A stretch of 64,000 bases of DNA, from the NCBI RefSeq assembly GCF_001634285.1, contig NZ_CP015438.1, positions 244,501-308,500 on the forward strand, read 5' to 3'. Positions 9,259 to 17,634 of this stretch are shown piece by piece. Within the stretch, counting starts at the first letter, position 1. Every line of letters starts with the position of its first letter. Position numbers and translations under genes: made by a program. The stretch comes from Anoxybacillus amylolyticus (GTDB lineage: Bacteria > Bacillota > Bacilli > Bacillales > Anoxybacillaceae). The notes under the pieces are model-generated. The model was not told the origin of the DNA and made no database searches. It saw nothing but the letters and a program-made list of their open reading frames with translations.

Positions 9259-10347
9259 ATGAAGAAATGTGCCATTGTTTATTGTGAAAATCAATTTGGC
9301 TCCATGGATGGAAAAACTGCCAATGGTTTAGTTCGCAATTCTGGGCTGTATGAGATTGCGGCGGTCATCGACAGCACGAAAGCCGGACAAGACGCAGGTG
9401 AAGTATTAGACAAAAAACGAAACGGCATCCCGATTTGCAAAGACCTTCAAGAAGCGATTACCTCTGCGAAAGAAAAAACGAACTACTTTATCCTTGGAAT
9501 TGCTCCCGCAAACGCTTTTCTCAAACAAGAAGAACGGCAAGTAGTAATAGATGCAATAGAAGCAGGAATGCATATTATTAATCCGCTACAAGAATTTTTG
9601 ACAGAAGATGAAGAAATCATGGCAATTGCTAAACGTTGCGACGTAGAAATTCGGGATATTCGCAAACCGCGGCCGAAAAAGGAATGGACGTTATTTACTG
9701 GCCGTATTTTGCAAGTAAAGGTGCCAGTCGTTGCTGTGCTAGGTACCGATGGAGCGTGCGGCAAACGGACGACTGCAATGATCGTGGACAAAGGGCTGCA
9801 AGCGCGCGGCTACCGCACGGCTTTTATTGCTACTGGACAAACAGGACTCATTCAAGGCGCTTCTTACGGTTTCGCCATGGACGCGTTTCCGCTCCAATAT
9901 ATGATTGGAGAATTGGAACGAGAAATTGTCCGAGCATACGAAACCGAGCAGCCGGACATTATTATCGTCGAAGGACAAGGAGCATTAAGCCATCCTGCGT
10001 ACGTCAGCTCATGTGGCATTTTAAAAGGAGCAAGGCCGCAGGCAGTAATTTTGCAACATCCGCCAAAGCGAAAAGTACTTGGCGATTTCCCGTTCATGAA
10101 AATGCCGTCCGTTCAAAGCGAAATCGAGTTGATTGAACATTTCGGACAAACAAAAGTCGTCGCAATTACGTTAAACCACGAAGGAATGACCGATGACGAA
10201 CTACAACAAACAATTATAGAATATGAACAAACGTTCCACATGCCAGTGACAGATGTTTTAAAAATGGGACCAGACAAAGTAATTGATCGTCTTATCGACT
10301 ACTTCCCGTCATTACAAAAGAAACGTTCGTCAGGGGTGGCCGTATGA
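9259..10347 (+). CDS. DUF1611 family protein, DgcN-like acyltransferase
   Basis: 362 residues. The start at 9259 is chosen for GGAGGGG 5 bases upstream. An N-terminal Rossmann-like part is followed by a P-loop NTPase-like half with GTDGACGKRTTA (about residues 160-172). The family was characterised in a marine bacterium as DgcN, which N-acetylates D-glutamate as the first step of its conversion to L-glutamate; transfer of that role here is inference. The downstream racemase starts inside this gene's stop codon (ATGA overlap), so the two work together, probably in the fate of a D- or unusual amino acid. Confidence 0.75.
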   Translation: MKKCAIVYCENQFGSMDGKTANGLVRNSGLYEIAAVIDSTKAGQDAGEVLDKKRNGIPICKDLQEAITSAKEKTNYFILGIAPANAFLKQEERQVVIDAIEAGMHIINPLQEFLTEDEEIMAIAKRCDVEIRDIRKPRPKKEWTLFTGRILQVKVPVVAVLGTDGACGKRTTAMIVDKGLQARGYRTAFIATGQTGLIQGASYGFAMDAFPLQYMIGELEREIVRAYETEQPDIIIVEGQGALSHPAYVSSCGILKGARPQAVILQHPPKRKVLGDFPFMKMPSVQSEIELIEHFGQTKVVAITLNHEGMTDDELQQTIIEYEQTFHMPVTDVLKMGPDKVIDRLIDYFPSLQKKRSSGVAV

Positions 10348-11450
10348 GAACAGTGCTCACTCCAAGGGTGGAAATTGACTTGCACAAAATTCTTCATAAT
10401 GCTAGCGTGCTAAAAAAATTATATGAAGAAAAAGGGATTCGAGTGACAGCGGTCGTCAAAGGAGTAGGCGCTAGTATCGAGATTGCGAAAACGCTTGTAG
10501 AGAGCGGGATTACGAGCTTAGCCGATACAAAAATTTCCCGCCTCCGACGATTAAAAACGGCGCGTTTGAATGCGACGCTCATGTTGCTAAGGACGCCAGC
10601 ATTAAGCGAAGTAGCGTCAGTCGTTCAAGTTGCCGACATTAGTATGAACACAGAACTAGACGTGATTCGTGCATTGGCAAACGAAGCAGTAAAGCAACAA
10701 AAGAAACATTCGATTATTTTAATGATCGAAATGGGTGACTTGCGCGAAGGGATTATGCCAGAAGATTTGCCAGCGGTTATCGAAGAAGTGTTAAAGTTAC
10801 CAAACATTCAGCTTGTCGGTCTTGGCACGAATTTCGCTTGCTTTGGCGGCGTGATTCCGACTGAGCAAAAAATGCGTGAATTTTCTTCGCTCGTTAAACA
10901 AGTCCAAAAGCAATTTTCGTTATTTCTCCCGTACGTTTCAGGAGGAAACTCTGCTAATTACTATTGGGTGAAACAAACAAAAGATGCCGGAATGGTAAAC
11001 CATATTCGCCTTGGCGAATCGATTTTTTTAGGGCGGGAAACAGTGAACGGCACCCCGATTCCCGAGCTATATCAAGATGCGTTTTGCTTAGTAGCGGAAG
11101 TGATTGAAGCAAAATCGAAGCCATCTGTTCCATTTGGGGAGCGAGGGCGAAACGCGTTTGGCGAATCGATTACGTTTGGCGACCGTGGACTTATCCGGCG
11201 TGCCATCGTTGGAATTGGGCGACAAGATGTCTTCGTTCCAGGGTTAACACCGGTATTGCCGATAGACATCCTTGGGGCAAGCAGCGACCATATTATTCTT
11301 GATACGAAAAATGTCGAGATAAAGATCGGGGATGAAGTAAAATTCACCCTCGATTACGGTGCGCTTATTTCGGTTATGACATCTCCTTATGTTTATAAAA
11401 AATATTTGCCTGAACGAAGCCACTATTCCAAAAGTCGAACGTCGGCATAA
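10344..11450 (+). CDS. Alanine/ornithine racemase-family PLP enzyme
   Basis: 368 residues, a fold-type III PLP enzyme. The Schiff-base lysine is in TAVVKGVGA (Lys39). A TIM-barrel N-terminal part is followed by a beta-domain. Relatives act on alanine, ornithine or other amino acids, and the residues visible do not decide the substrate. It overlaps the DUF1611 gene by 4 bases and is followed by a strong terminator, so the operon has two genes. It is not the housekeeping alr, judging by its divergent sequence and context. Confidence 0.78.
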   Translation: MRTVLTPRVEIDLHKILHNASVLKKLYEEKGIRVTAVVKGVGASIEIAKTLVESGITSLADTKISRLRRLKTARLNATLMLLRTPALSEVASVVQVADISMNTELDVIRALANEAVKQQKKHSIILMIEMGDLREGIMPEDLPAVIEEVLKLPNIQLVGLGTNFACFGGVIPTEQKMREFSSLVKQVQKQFSLFLPYVSGGNSANYYWVKQTKDAGMVNHIRLGESIFLGRETVNGTPIPELYQDAFCLVAEVIEAKSKPSVPFGERGRNAFGESITFGDRGLIRRAIVGIGRQDVFVPGLTPVLPIDILGASSDHIILDTKNVEIKIGDEVKFTLDYGALISVMTSPYVYKKYLPERSHYSKSRTSA

Positions 11451-11457
11451 GATAGGT

Positions 11458-11504
11458 ATCGCTTTTCTGCTTTAGGTGAATCGGAGGCAGAGAAGCGATT
11501 TTTG
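11458..11504 (+). terminator. Terminator of the DUF1611–racemase operon
   Basis: ATCGCTTTTCTGC (11458-11470) pairs with GCAGAGAAGCGAT (11487-11499), then TTTT. Confidence 0.85.
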
Positions 11505-11548
11505 TTGAAAATTAGTACGTAATAATAATACCTGGTAGTAAAAAAAGA

Positions 11549-11578
11549 TTGACAGGACAAGATGAGAGATGGTAGGAT
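11549..11578 (+). promoter_or_regulatory. Promoter of the fatty acid desaturase gene
   Basis: TTGACA (11549-11554), an 18-base spacer, TAGGAT (11573-11578). The untranslated leader is about 120 bases. Confidence 0.65.
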
Positions 11579-11704
11579 AAAGCATAAGTAATAATAACCG
11601 CATAAATGGTCTTTTCAGAATATTACGACTTATTTTGCGGTAAATGTGTAGTGCCTTTTGTTCATTTTCTCTGGCAGAAGGTTCAATTTGAAAGGAGTCG
11701 TTAA

Positions 11705-12802
11705 ATGAAAGAATTTCATTCGTTTGGCTGGTATGCGGCAAGAATTTCCCCGCATTTGCCAAAAAAAGCATTTCAACCCGTCCCTTCTCGTCTTTTCGGT
11801 GGTCTAGCGTATTTTCTCATCGCGTTGAGCGGTATCCTCGCTATTTCTTTACTTGATCTTCATCCAATATGGAAGACGCTTATTTCTGTTGTATTAGGTT
11901 TTAGTTTTGCTGCTTTAGGGTTTTTGGGGCATGAAATTTTGCACGGTACCGTCGTGCGAACGCCGTGGTTGCGCGATTTCCTTGGCGCCGTTGCTTTTTG
12001 GCCGCTATGTACCGGACCAAAACTATGGAGAAAGTGGCATAATGTCACACACCACGCTCATACACAAGACGAGGAGAAAGACCCTGACGCATGGCCTGCA
12101 GTTGAAAAGTTAGCAAAAAGTCGTTTATTGCGCTGGGTGTATAACATTCCGTTTACGATTCGGGCATTTTTTGCCTTTAGCTCGTTAGCGATTACGTTTA
12201 CCCTTCATTCGACGAGAATGCTGTTTTATTTTCTTAAAGATTTTCAACCGAGAAATCGCAGTATTGTGTTCTTTCAGTTTTTGTTGCCTTGGGCAACATG
12301 GATCGGCTTATTGTTTGTTGTAGGATTTGCTAATTGGTTCTTTATCTTTTTATTGCCGCTATTGATTGCCAATTTTATCGTCATGAGCTATATTTCGACG
12401 AACCATCGCTTAAATCCATTAGTGCCCGTGAACGATCCGCTTGCCAATAGCTTATCGGTCACCGTGCCAAAGTGGGTCGATGTGCTCCATTTTAACTTTT
12501 CATACCATACCGAGCACCATCTATTTCCGAGCATGAGTTCAAAATATTACCCACTGGTAAAAGAACATATTAAGAAAATGTGGCCAGATCGTTATCATGA
12601 AATGCCGATGATTCAAGCGTTACGGGCGCTCTGGAAAACACCAAGACTGTATTATCAACAGACTGAACTAATTGAACCGCGCCAAGGAAACGTATACGGT
12701 TCTTTAGGATACGGGCTAGACCCTTCGCACATCGAATATCGCAAAATGGAGAACAAAAAACAAGTCCTTACGAAAAAAGTAGCTGGACAATTGAAAAAGT
12801 AA
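11705..12802 (+). CDS. Membrane fatty acid desaturase
   Basis: 365 residues with several membrane segments. Three histidine boxes bind the di-iron centre: GHEILHG (about 75-81), WHNVTHHAH (about 111-119) and YHTEHHLFP near 270. It introduces a double bond in acyl chains of membrane lipids and is usually induced by cold. AAAGGAG precedes the ATG. Single gene between a promoter and a terminator. No DesK/DesR two-component genes are adjacent. The position of the double bond cannot be told from sequence. Confidence 0.85.
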   Translation: MKEFHSFGWYAARISPHLPKKAFQPVPSRLFGGLAYFLIALSGILAISLLDLHPIWKTLISVVLGFSFAALGFLGHEILHGTVVRTPWLRDFLGAVAFWPLCTGPKLWRKWHNVTHHAHTQDEEKDPDAWPAVEKLAKSRLLRWVYNIPFTIRAFFAFSSLAITFTLHSTRMLFYFLKDFQPRNRSIVFFQFLLPWATWIGLLFVVGFANWFFIFLLPLLIANFIVMSYISTNHRLNPLVPVNDPLANSLSVTVPKWVDVLHFNFSYHTEHHLFPSMSSKYYPLVKEHIKKMWPDRYHEMPMIQALRALWKTPRLYYQQTELIEPRQGNVYGSLGYGLDPSHIEYRKMENKKQVLTKKVAGQLKK

Positions 12803-12813
12803 GGATTCGGATT

Positions 12814-12840
12814 GCTGGTTCTATTTGGAGCCAGCTTTTT
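12814..12840 (+). terminator. Terminator of the desaturase gene
   Basis: GCTGG (12814-12818) with CCAGC (12831-12835) plus inner pairing, then TTTTT. Confidence 0.8.
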
Positions 12841-12909
12841 GTTTGTCGCCGTCTTCCAAAAGTAATATGATGGAAATAACCAGATGCGAAGAAAGTGAGG
12901 AGAAAAAAC

Positions 12910-14061
12910 GTGAAGATTGTCATTGCGCCGGATTCGTTTAAGGAAAGTTTGTCAGCATGGGAAGTCGCTAACGCCATCGAAAGAGGGTTTCGTCGTGTTT
13001 TTCAAGAGGCGGAGTATGTAAAAGTTCCGCTCGCAGACGGTGGAGAAGGAACGGTTCAAGCGCTTGTAGATGCGACAGGAGGAACGATTATCGAAAAGCA
13101 AGTTACCGGACCGTTAGGAGAAACAGTGTCTGCTTTTTTTGGCTTGCTTGGTGACGGCAAAACCGCGGTGATTGAGATGGCGGCCGCGTCAGGGTTGCAT
13201 CTTGTCCCAAGGGAAAAACGAAATCCGCTCGTTACGACAACATGTGGAACAGGCGAGCTCATTCGTTCGGCGCTTGATTATGGTGTACAGCGTATCATCA
13301 TCGGACTTGGCGGAAGTGCGACAAATGACGGTGGAGCAGGAATGGCACAAGCGCTTGGCGTAAAACTATTAGATGAGAACGGGGAAGAAATTGGATTTGG
13401 TGGTGGAAGTTTGTCGCGATTAGCGCAAATTGACGTGTCTCTGCTAGATCCACGGCTAAGACACGTAAAGATTGACGTCGCGTGCGACGTGACGAATCCG
13501 TTAACAGGGCCAACAGGAGCGTCGTTTGTTTTCGGGCCGCAAAAAGGTGCCACTTTCGAAATGGCGCGACAGCTAGATGACCATTTGCACCACTATGCTG
13601 ACATCATCGCTAAAACGCTTGGGAAACAAGTCAATGTTCCTGGTGCTGGAGCGGCCGGAGGGCTCGGTGCAGGGTTATTGGCATTTTTGCCTGTCGAATT
13701 AAAACGAGGAATTGACATCGTATTAGAAGCGGTTCAATTCGCGGAAAAGTTAGCGAACGCGTCGCTTGTCGTGACAGGAGAAGGCCGAATTGACAGACAA
13801 ACCGCTTATGGGAAAGTGCCAATTGGCGTCGCAAAAGTAGCGAAAACAAAAAACATTCCGGTCATCGCGTTGGCGGGGTCGCTAGCGGACGACAGCGACG
13901 TTGTTCTCGATTATGGAGTGGACGCCCTTTATACAATCGTTCCAGGTGTTGTGTCCCTTTCAGAAGCGATGGAAAAGGCTACGGACTACATAGAGCGTAC
14001 CTCCCGTCACATTGCGGCGTCGCTTCGGATAGGAATGAACGTAGAGCGATCCCCTAAATAA
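12910..14061 (+). CDS. glxK: Glycerate 2-kinase family (GarK/GlxK type)
   Basis: 383 residues from GTG at 12910, with GAGGAGA just upstream. The N-terminus MKIVIAPDSFKESLSA and PLADGGEGT are family hallmarks; GLGGSATNDGGAGMAQALG (about 135-153) forms the phosphate-binding loop. It phosphorylates glycerate to 2-phosphoglycerate, feeding glyoxylate-derived carbon into lower glycolysis. Single gene, convergent with the Rieske oxidoreductase gene. Confidence 0.9.
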   Translation: MKIVIAPDSFKESLSAWEVANAIERGFRRVFQEAEYVKVPLADGGEGTVQALVDATGGTIIEKQVTGPLGETVSAFFGLLGDGKTAVIEMAAASGLHLVPREKRNPLVTTTCGTGELIRSALDYGVQRIIIGLGGSATNDGGAGMAQALGVKLLDENGEEIGFGGGSLSRLAQIDVSLLDPRLRHVKIDVACDVTNPLTGPTGASFVFGPQKGATFEMARQLDDHLHHYADIIAKTLGKQVNVPGAGAAGGLGAGLLAFLPVELKRGIDIVLEAVQFAEKLANASLVVTGEGRIDRQTAYGKVPIGVAKVAKTKNIPVIALAGSLADDSDVVLDYGVDALYTIVPGVVSLSEAMEKATDYIERTSRHIAASLRIGMNVERSPK

Positions 14062-14075
14062 CAAGGAGATCGCTC
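14044..14075 (+). terminator. Hairpin between glycerate kinase and the convergent oxidoreductase
   Basis: GAGCGATC (14044-14051) pairs with GATCGCTC (14068-14075). The stop codon of glxK lies inside it. It could serve both strands. Confidence 0.65.
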
Positions 14076-14084
14076 ATTTGGTGC

Positions 14085-15596
14085 TCATTCGATTTTTTGT
14101 AACGGCTGTTTCGCTGGACCTTCGATGACGTCACCTTTGATGGAGAAACGAGAGCCATGGCATGGACAGTCCCATGTGCGGTCGCCGCTGTTCCATTCGA
14201 CTTCACATCCTAGATGGGTGCACGTCGTATCGACAAGAAAAAGGGTTCCGTTTTGGTCTTTATAGGCTCCGGCTCGTTTATTGTTTACAAGAACGACTGC
14301 ACCTTCTCCGTTTGCCAAATCTTCTGGTGTCCGCACGATAACTTCGATTTTTCCTTCCACGAGATGTTTAGCGACATCGGCGTTCTGTATAATGAAGTGT
14401 TTGACGCTTGGGTCGGCATAAAATCGCGACGGTGTATAAAGCTCGCTGTAGCGATTGTCTCGCCCTAAAATCAAATCGCTTAACAACAATCCTGCCACTG
14501 TTCCGTTTGTCATCCCCCATTTTCGGTATCCTGTCGCGACATAGACGTTCGGTGTGTTGGTTGTCATGGGACCGATGTACGGCACTTTATCAAGTGTCGT
14601 TAAGTCTTGGGCGGACCAGCGATAAGGAATGGCGGTGACTGGAAACAACTCGGACGCAAACGACCGCAATGCGTCATAATGTTCGATGGTTGGTATTCCT
14701 TGCCCAGTTTTATGGCTTTCTCCGCCGATAAGAAGAAGTTCCCCATCGGGCGTGTTCACCGAACGAATCGACCGTTTCGGTTCATCGGCGCTTAAATACA
14801 TGCCGCCGGGATATTTTTTATCACTTTGAACAGCAAGCACATACGAGCGTTCTGCATACATGCGCGAAAAATAAAACCCACCGTCATAAAAAGGAAAATG
14901 GGAACAGACGACAAGATGGCGACACGTGAGCCGTTTATGCTGCCTCGTAATAACCGTTAACGTTTCCCCTTGTTCTACATCAGCCGCGGGGGTTTGCTCA
15001 TATATTTTTCCCCCTTTTTGTTGGATGATTTCGACAAGCGTTTGCAAATATTTTAACGGATGAAATTGGGCTTGGTTTTTCATGACGAGCGCTGCGCGAA
15101 TAGACATCGATAGTGGCATCGTTTCTTTCATTTCACCATGAATACCTATTTTTTCGTATGCTTTCCATTCGTTGATTAGTTTATGGAATGAAGCGTCTGT
15201 TGTTGAATAAATGTACGCCTCTTCCTCTTTCCAATCGCAGTCAATACGTTGTGCTTCAATTGTTGTTTTTATCCATTGCATCGCCTCTTTGCAGGCGTCA
15301 TAATACATCCTCGCTTTTTCGATGCCGAGATGATGAAGTAATTCATCGTAAATAAGATCGTGTTGTGCCGTCACTTTTGCGGTGGTGTGCCCTGTTGTTC
15401 CGTTTAATAGGCGGTCGGCTTCAATAAGTGCAACATCTACTCCAGCATTCGCTAATAAATAGGCAGTTGTAATGCCGGAAATACCGCCACCAACGATAAC
15501 TGTATCCACATGAATATTTTCTGTTAACGGCGAAAAAGATGGGAGCACAGTGGACGTGCGCCAATACGGTTCGACAAGTTGCGGAAGTGAGTGCAT
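14085..15596 (-). CDS. FAD-dependent oxidoreductase with C-terminal Rieske domain (YhfW-like)
   Basis: 503 residues. The N-terminal DadA/glycine-oxidase-type FAD domain has VIVGGGISGITTAYLLA. The last 85 or so residues form a Rieske [2Fe-2S] domain with CTHLGC and CPCHGS. The same fusion is known as YhfW in B. subtilis, with no settled function. GAGGAGGAAT precedes the ATG. Both domains have complete cofactor motifs. It converges with glxK. Confidence 0.87.
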   Translation of the reverse strand: MHSLPQLVEPYWRTSTVLPSFSPLTENIHVDTVIVGGGISGITTAYLLANAGVDVALIEADRLLNGTTGHTTAKVTAQHDLIYDELLHHLGIEKARMYYDACKEAMQWIKTTIEAQRIDCDWKEEEAYIYSTTDASFHKLINEWKAYEKIGIHGEMKETMPLSMSIRAALVMKNQAQFHPLKYLQTLVEIIQQKGGKIYEQTPAADVEQGETLTVITRQHKRLTCRHLVVCSHFPFYDGGFYFSRMYAERSYVLAVQSDKKYPGGMYLSADEPKRSIRSVNTPDGELLLIGGESHKTGQGIPTIEHYDALRSFASELFPVTAIPYRWSAQDLTTLDKVPYIGPMTTNTPNVYVATGYRKWGMTNGTVAGLLLSDLILGRDNRYSELYTPSRFYADPSVKHFIIQNADVAKHLVEGKIEVIVRTPEDLANGEGAVVLVNNKRAGAYKDQNGTLFLVDTTCTHLGCEVEWNSGDRTWDCPCHGSRFSIKGDVIEGPAKQPLQKIE

Positions 15597-15769
15597 TCGA
15601 TATTCCTCCTCATGATTCTACCTACATACATAAATTTCCTTAAATTTAAAAAATTATCCGTGGCTCGTTCATTTTCTTTTTTGCCTCTCGTTCCTAGAAA
15701 GGTGATAAAATAAGAAACAGAGAGAAAAGGGATTTATTTTCATACTATAGCGTAAGAGGGAGATTGGAA
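15597..15769. other. Divergent promoter region
   Basis: AT-rich interval between the Rieske oxidoreductase (leftward) and the ATPase-fold gene (rightward). No single promoter stands out clearly. Confidence 0.4.
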
Positions 15770-17143
15770 GTGAATAATTATACAAATAACTTAGAGCATC
15801 ATTCCTCTGGATTACAAGATAACGTCATTTTAGAACATTACGGTTTGAACGAATTAAATTTTGAATCGGTTAAGCATTATCGGGAAAAATTTTGCGCAGC
15901 AAAACCGAATCATCCGTGGAATGGACTAGAGATGAAAGAATTTTTATACAAAATTGGTGCATGGGGAAAATTAAGAAACAGCAGTAAAGAAGGCATTACG
16001 ATCGCTGGACTTTTAATGTTTAGCGAAGAACGAATCATTACGGAAGTATTGCCACAATATTTTCTAGAATATCGTGAAATACAAGCAGTTTCTAAAAGCG
16101 GGTGGTCGAATCGGTTTACTTCTCAAGATGGGACATGGTCAGGAAACGTATACGATTTTTATTTTAAAGTGATGGAAACCATTCCTCTGCATGAGCGCTC
16201 GATAGTACCAGCGTTGCATGAAGCCGTCATTAACGCGCTTGTTCATGCCGATTATTTCGGGGAAGGTGGAATTGTCATTGAGAAAGAACGTAACACATAT
16301 CGGCTTTCTAATCCGGGGTTGCTCCGCATTCCGGTAGAATCTGCTTGGACAAGTGGAATGAGCCATTTGCGCAATCCAAATGTGTTTAAAATGTTTATCT
16401 TAATCGGGTTATGCAAAAGAGCGGGATTTGGACTTCCGTATCTTTCGTCCGTATGGAAAGGACATCGTTGGAAACAGCCGCAGATCATTCAACAAGCGGA
16501 TCCAGCACGTACAATATTCGTATTGTCGACAGAACTGAGCGATGTCATATTTTCAGAAGAAATAGCAGTGGCATTTGAAACAGAAGAACAATCATTAGTA
16601 ATACAGCATGGAGAGCAAGAGGTTGTTGACTGGGGAGAGGAGCTAACTTTGGACTTCGTAAATAACGGACCTAACTCCGTATACAACAACTCGAACTCTT
16701 TAAATAACGGAGAAAACTCCGTAAATAAAACCCAAAACTCCATAAATAACGGGCCTAACTCCATAAACAAAAACATAAACCCCATAAATAACGGTGTGGG
16801 ATCCGTAAATAACGGACCTAACTTCGTAAATAAGCGTTCTAGGTCCGTAAATAATAAAAGCGGAGAGGAGCATATGGATGTAGAGGATTCGTTATGGGAA
16901 ATTGCTTCTTTAGCACGGAAGAAAAGAAGGCTTCCTCCAGCGATGATGGAGGAAATTATTTTACAGCTTTGTGCGAAACGCCCGCTCATGCTAAAAGAAT
17001 TGTCCTATTTATTGGATCGGACGGCAGACGGATTGCGCAATAACTATTTGGCTAAGTTATTAGAGGAAGGAAAAATACGGTTGAAATATGCCGAACAGCC
17101 AAACCATCCGCGTCAAGCATATATGACAACGCAAGATTCATAA
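15770..17143 (+). CDS. RecG/AlbA-like ATPase-fold regulator with Asn-rich heptad repeats
   Basis: 457 residues. GTG at 15770 fits a GGGAG site 7 bases upstream; a TTG two codons earlier is too close. Residues of about 125-230 resemble the GHKL-like ATP-binding half found in AlbA_2/RecG-like regulators (HEAVINALVHADYF, LSNPGLL, RNPNVFKMF, GFGLPYLSSVW). The usual N-terminal AlbA_2 domain is shortened or missing. Ten Asn-rich heptads follow (about residues 297-366), then a winged-helix-like C-terminus (KRPLMLKELSYLLDRTADGL). Probably a DNA-binding regulator; target unknown. Confidence 0.65.
   Translation: MNNYTNNLEHHSSGLQDNVILEHYGLNELNFESVKHYREKFCAAKPNHPWNGLEMKEFLYKIGAWGKLRNSSKEGITIAGLLMFSEERIITEVLPQYFLEYREIQAVSKSGWSNRFTSQDGTWSGNVYDFYFKVMETIPLHERSIVPALHEAVINALVHADYFGEGGIVIEKERNTYRLSNPGLLRIPVESAWTSGMSHLRNPNVFKMFILIGLCKRAGFGLPYLSSVWKGHRWKQPQIIQQADPARTIFVLSTELSDVIFSEEIAVAFETEEQSLVIQHGEQEVVDWGEELTLDFVNNGPNSVYNNSNSLNNGENSVNKTQNSINNGPNSINKNINPINNGVGSVNNGPNFVNKRSRSVNNKSGEEHMDVEDSLWEIASLARKKRRLPPAMMEEIILQLCAKRPLMLKELSYLLDRTADGLRNNYLAKLLEEGKIRLKYAEQPNHPRQAYMTTQDS
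16658..16867 (+). repeat. Ten in-frame 21-bp repeats coding for Asn-rich heptads
   Basis: Units run every 21 bases from 16658; the consensus codes for V-N-N-G-P-N-S. The best-preserved units start at 16658, 16742 and 16805. The unit length is a multiple of three, so changes in copy number keep the frame. Confidence 0.92.
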
Positions 17144-17221
17144 TTTGTTCAATAGTATCGTGCATACTGGGGGTGGAAAACGTATTACAATTAAATCAAA
17201 CAGCAGGGAGGAGTGAGGACG

Positions 17222-17449
17222 ATGCTTCTTTGTGAATGGCGGGACTTTTCGACAGACGCAGCGACTTATACGCTAGAAAGCTTTGAAGAAATGATTGGTG
17301 ACGAGTTTGAAGCAATGATGTTTGAAGAAGGAAACGATATTCCTTCTTATATATGGACCGTAAATTATGTTGTCATTATTAAACGAAATACGCGTATGTA
17401 TAATGATATTTCATTTACCAAAATTCCGCGAAACCCTGCTTGCGAATAA
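17222..17449 (+). CDS. Small acidic protein of unknown function
   Basis: 75 residues from ATG 17222; GGGAGGAG lies 10 bases upstream. It begins MLLCEWRDFST, has the acidic stretch DEFEAMMFEEGND, and ends in a beta-rich half (YIWTVNYVVIIKR). I do not recognise a family. Good ribosome site and a hairpin just after the stop support it as real. It follows the Asn-rich-repeat regulator by 78 bases and might be co-transcribed. Confidence 0.6.
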   Translation: MLLCEWRDFSTDAATYTLESFEEMIGDEFEAMMFEEGNDIPSYIWTVNYVVIIKRNTRMYNDISFTKIPRNPACE

Positions 17450-17452
17450 AAA

Positions 17453-17480
17453 GGCGGGCTATTTTCCAAGGTAGCCCGTT
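17453..17480 (+). terminator. Hairpin after the small acidic protein gene
   Basis: CGGGCTA (17455-17461) with TAGCCCG (17472-17478); the T-tail is short (TTCC), so it is a weak terminator. Confidence 0.5.
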
Positions 17481-17542
17481 CCGTATGAAAAAATTGCTCA
17501 ACATTTCACAAATTTGACATACCTAAATACGAGCCAATCGTT

Positions 17543-17548
17543 TATAAT
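17543..17548 (+). promoter_or_regulatory. -10 box of adhE
   Basis: TATAAT at 17543-17548, with a poor -35 at the right distance; a TTGACA at 17514-17519 is 23 bases away, too far. A weak -35 would fit an activated promoter. Confidence 0.45.
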
Positions 17549-17596
17549 GAAAGTGTGATGGATGAGAGATTTCTCATCTAAAATTTTTCTTCTTTA

Positions 17597-17614
17597 TTGT
17601 GAAATTGTTCACAA
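17597..17614. promoter_or_regulatory. Rex operator upstream of adhE
   Basis: TTGTGAAATTGTTCACAA matches the Rex consensus TTGTGAAnnnnTTCACAA at every fixed position. It lies about 45 bases after the -10 box and 20 bases before the adhE start, where bound Rex would block transcription until NADH rises. Confidence 0.88.
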
Positions 17615-17634
17615 ATTGATAGGAGGGCATCAAC

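Noticed and set aside
9483-9791. Minus-strand frames inside the DUF1611 and racemase genes
   Set aside because: Antisense shadows without ribosome sites.
16658-16867. CRISPR-like array from regularly spaced repeats
   Set aside because: Units of 21 bases without spacers, inside an open frame; a coding repeat.
17514-17548. TTGACA plus TATAAT as a standard adhE promoter
   Set aside because: The spacer is 23 bases, beyond the usable range; only the -10 box is kept.
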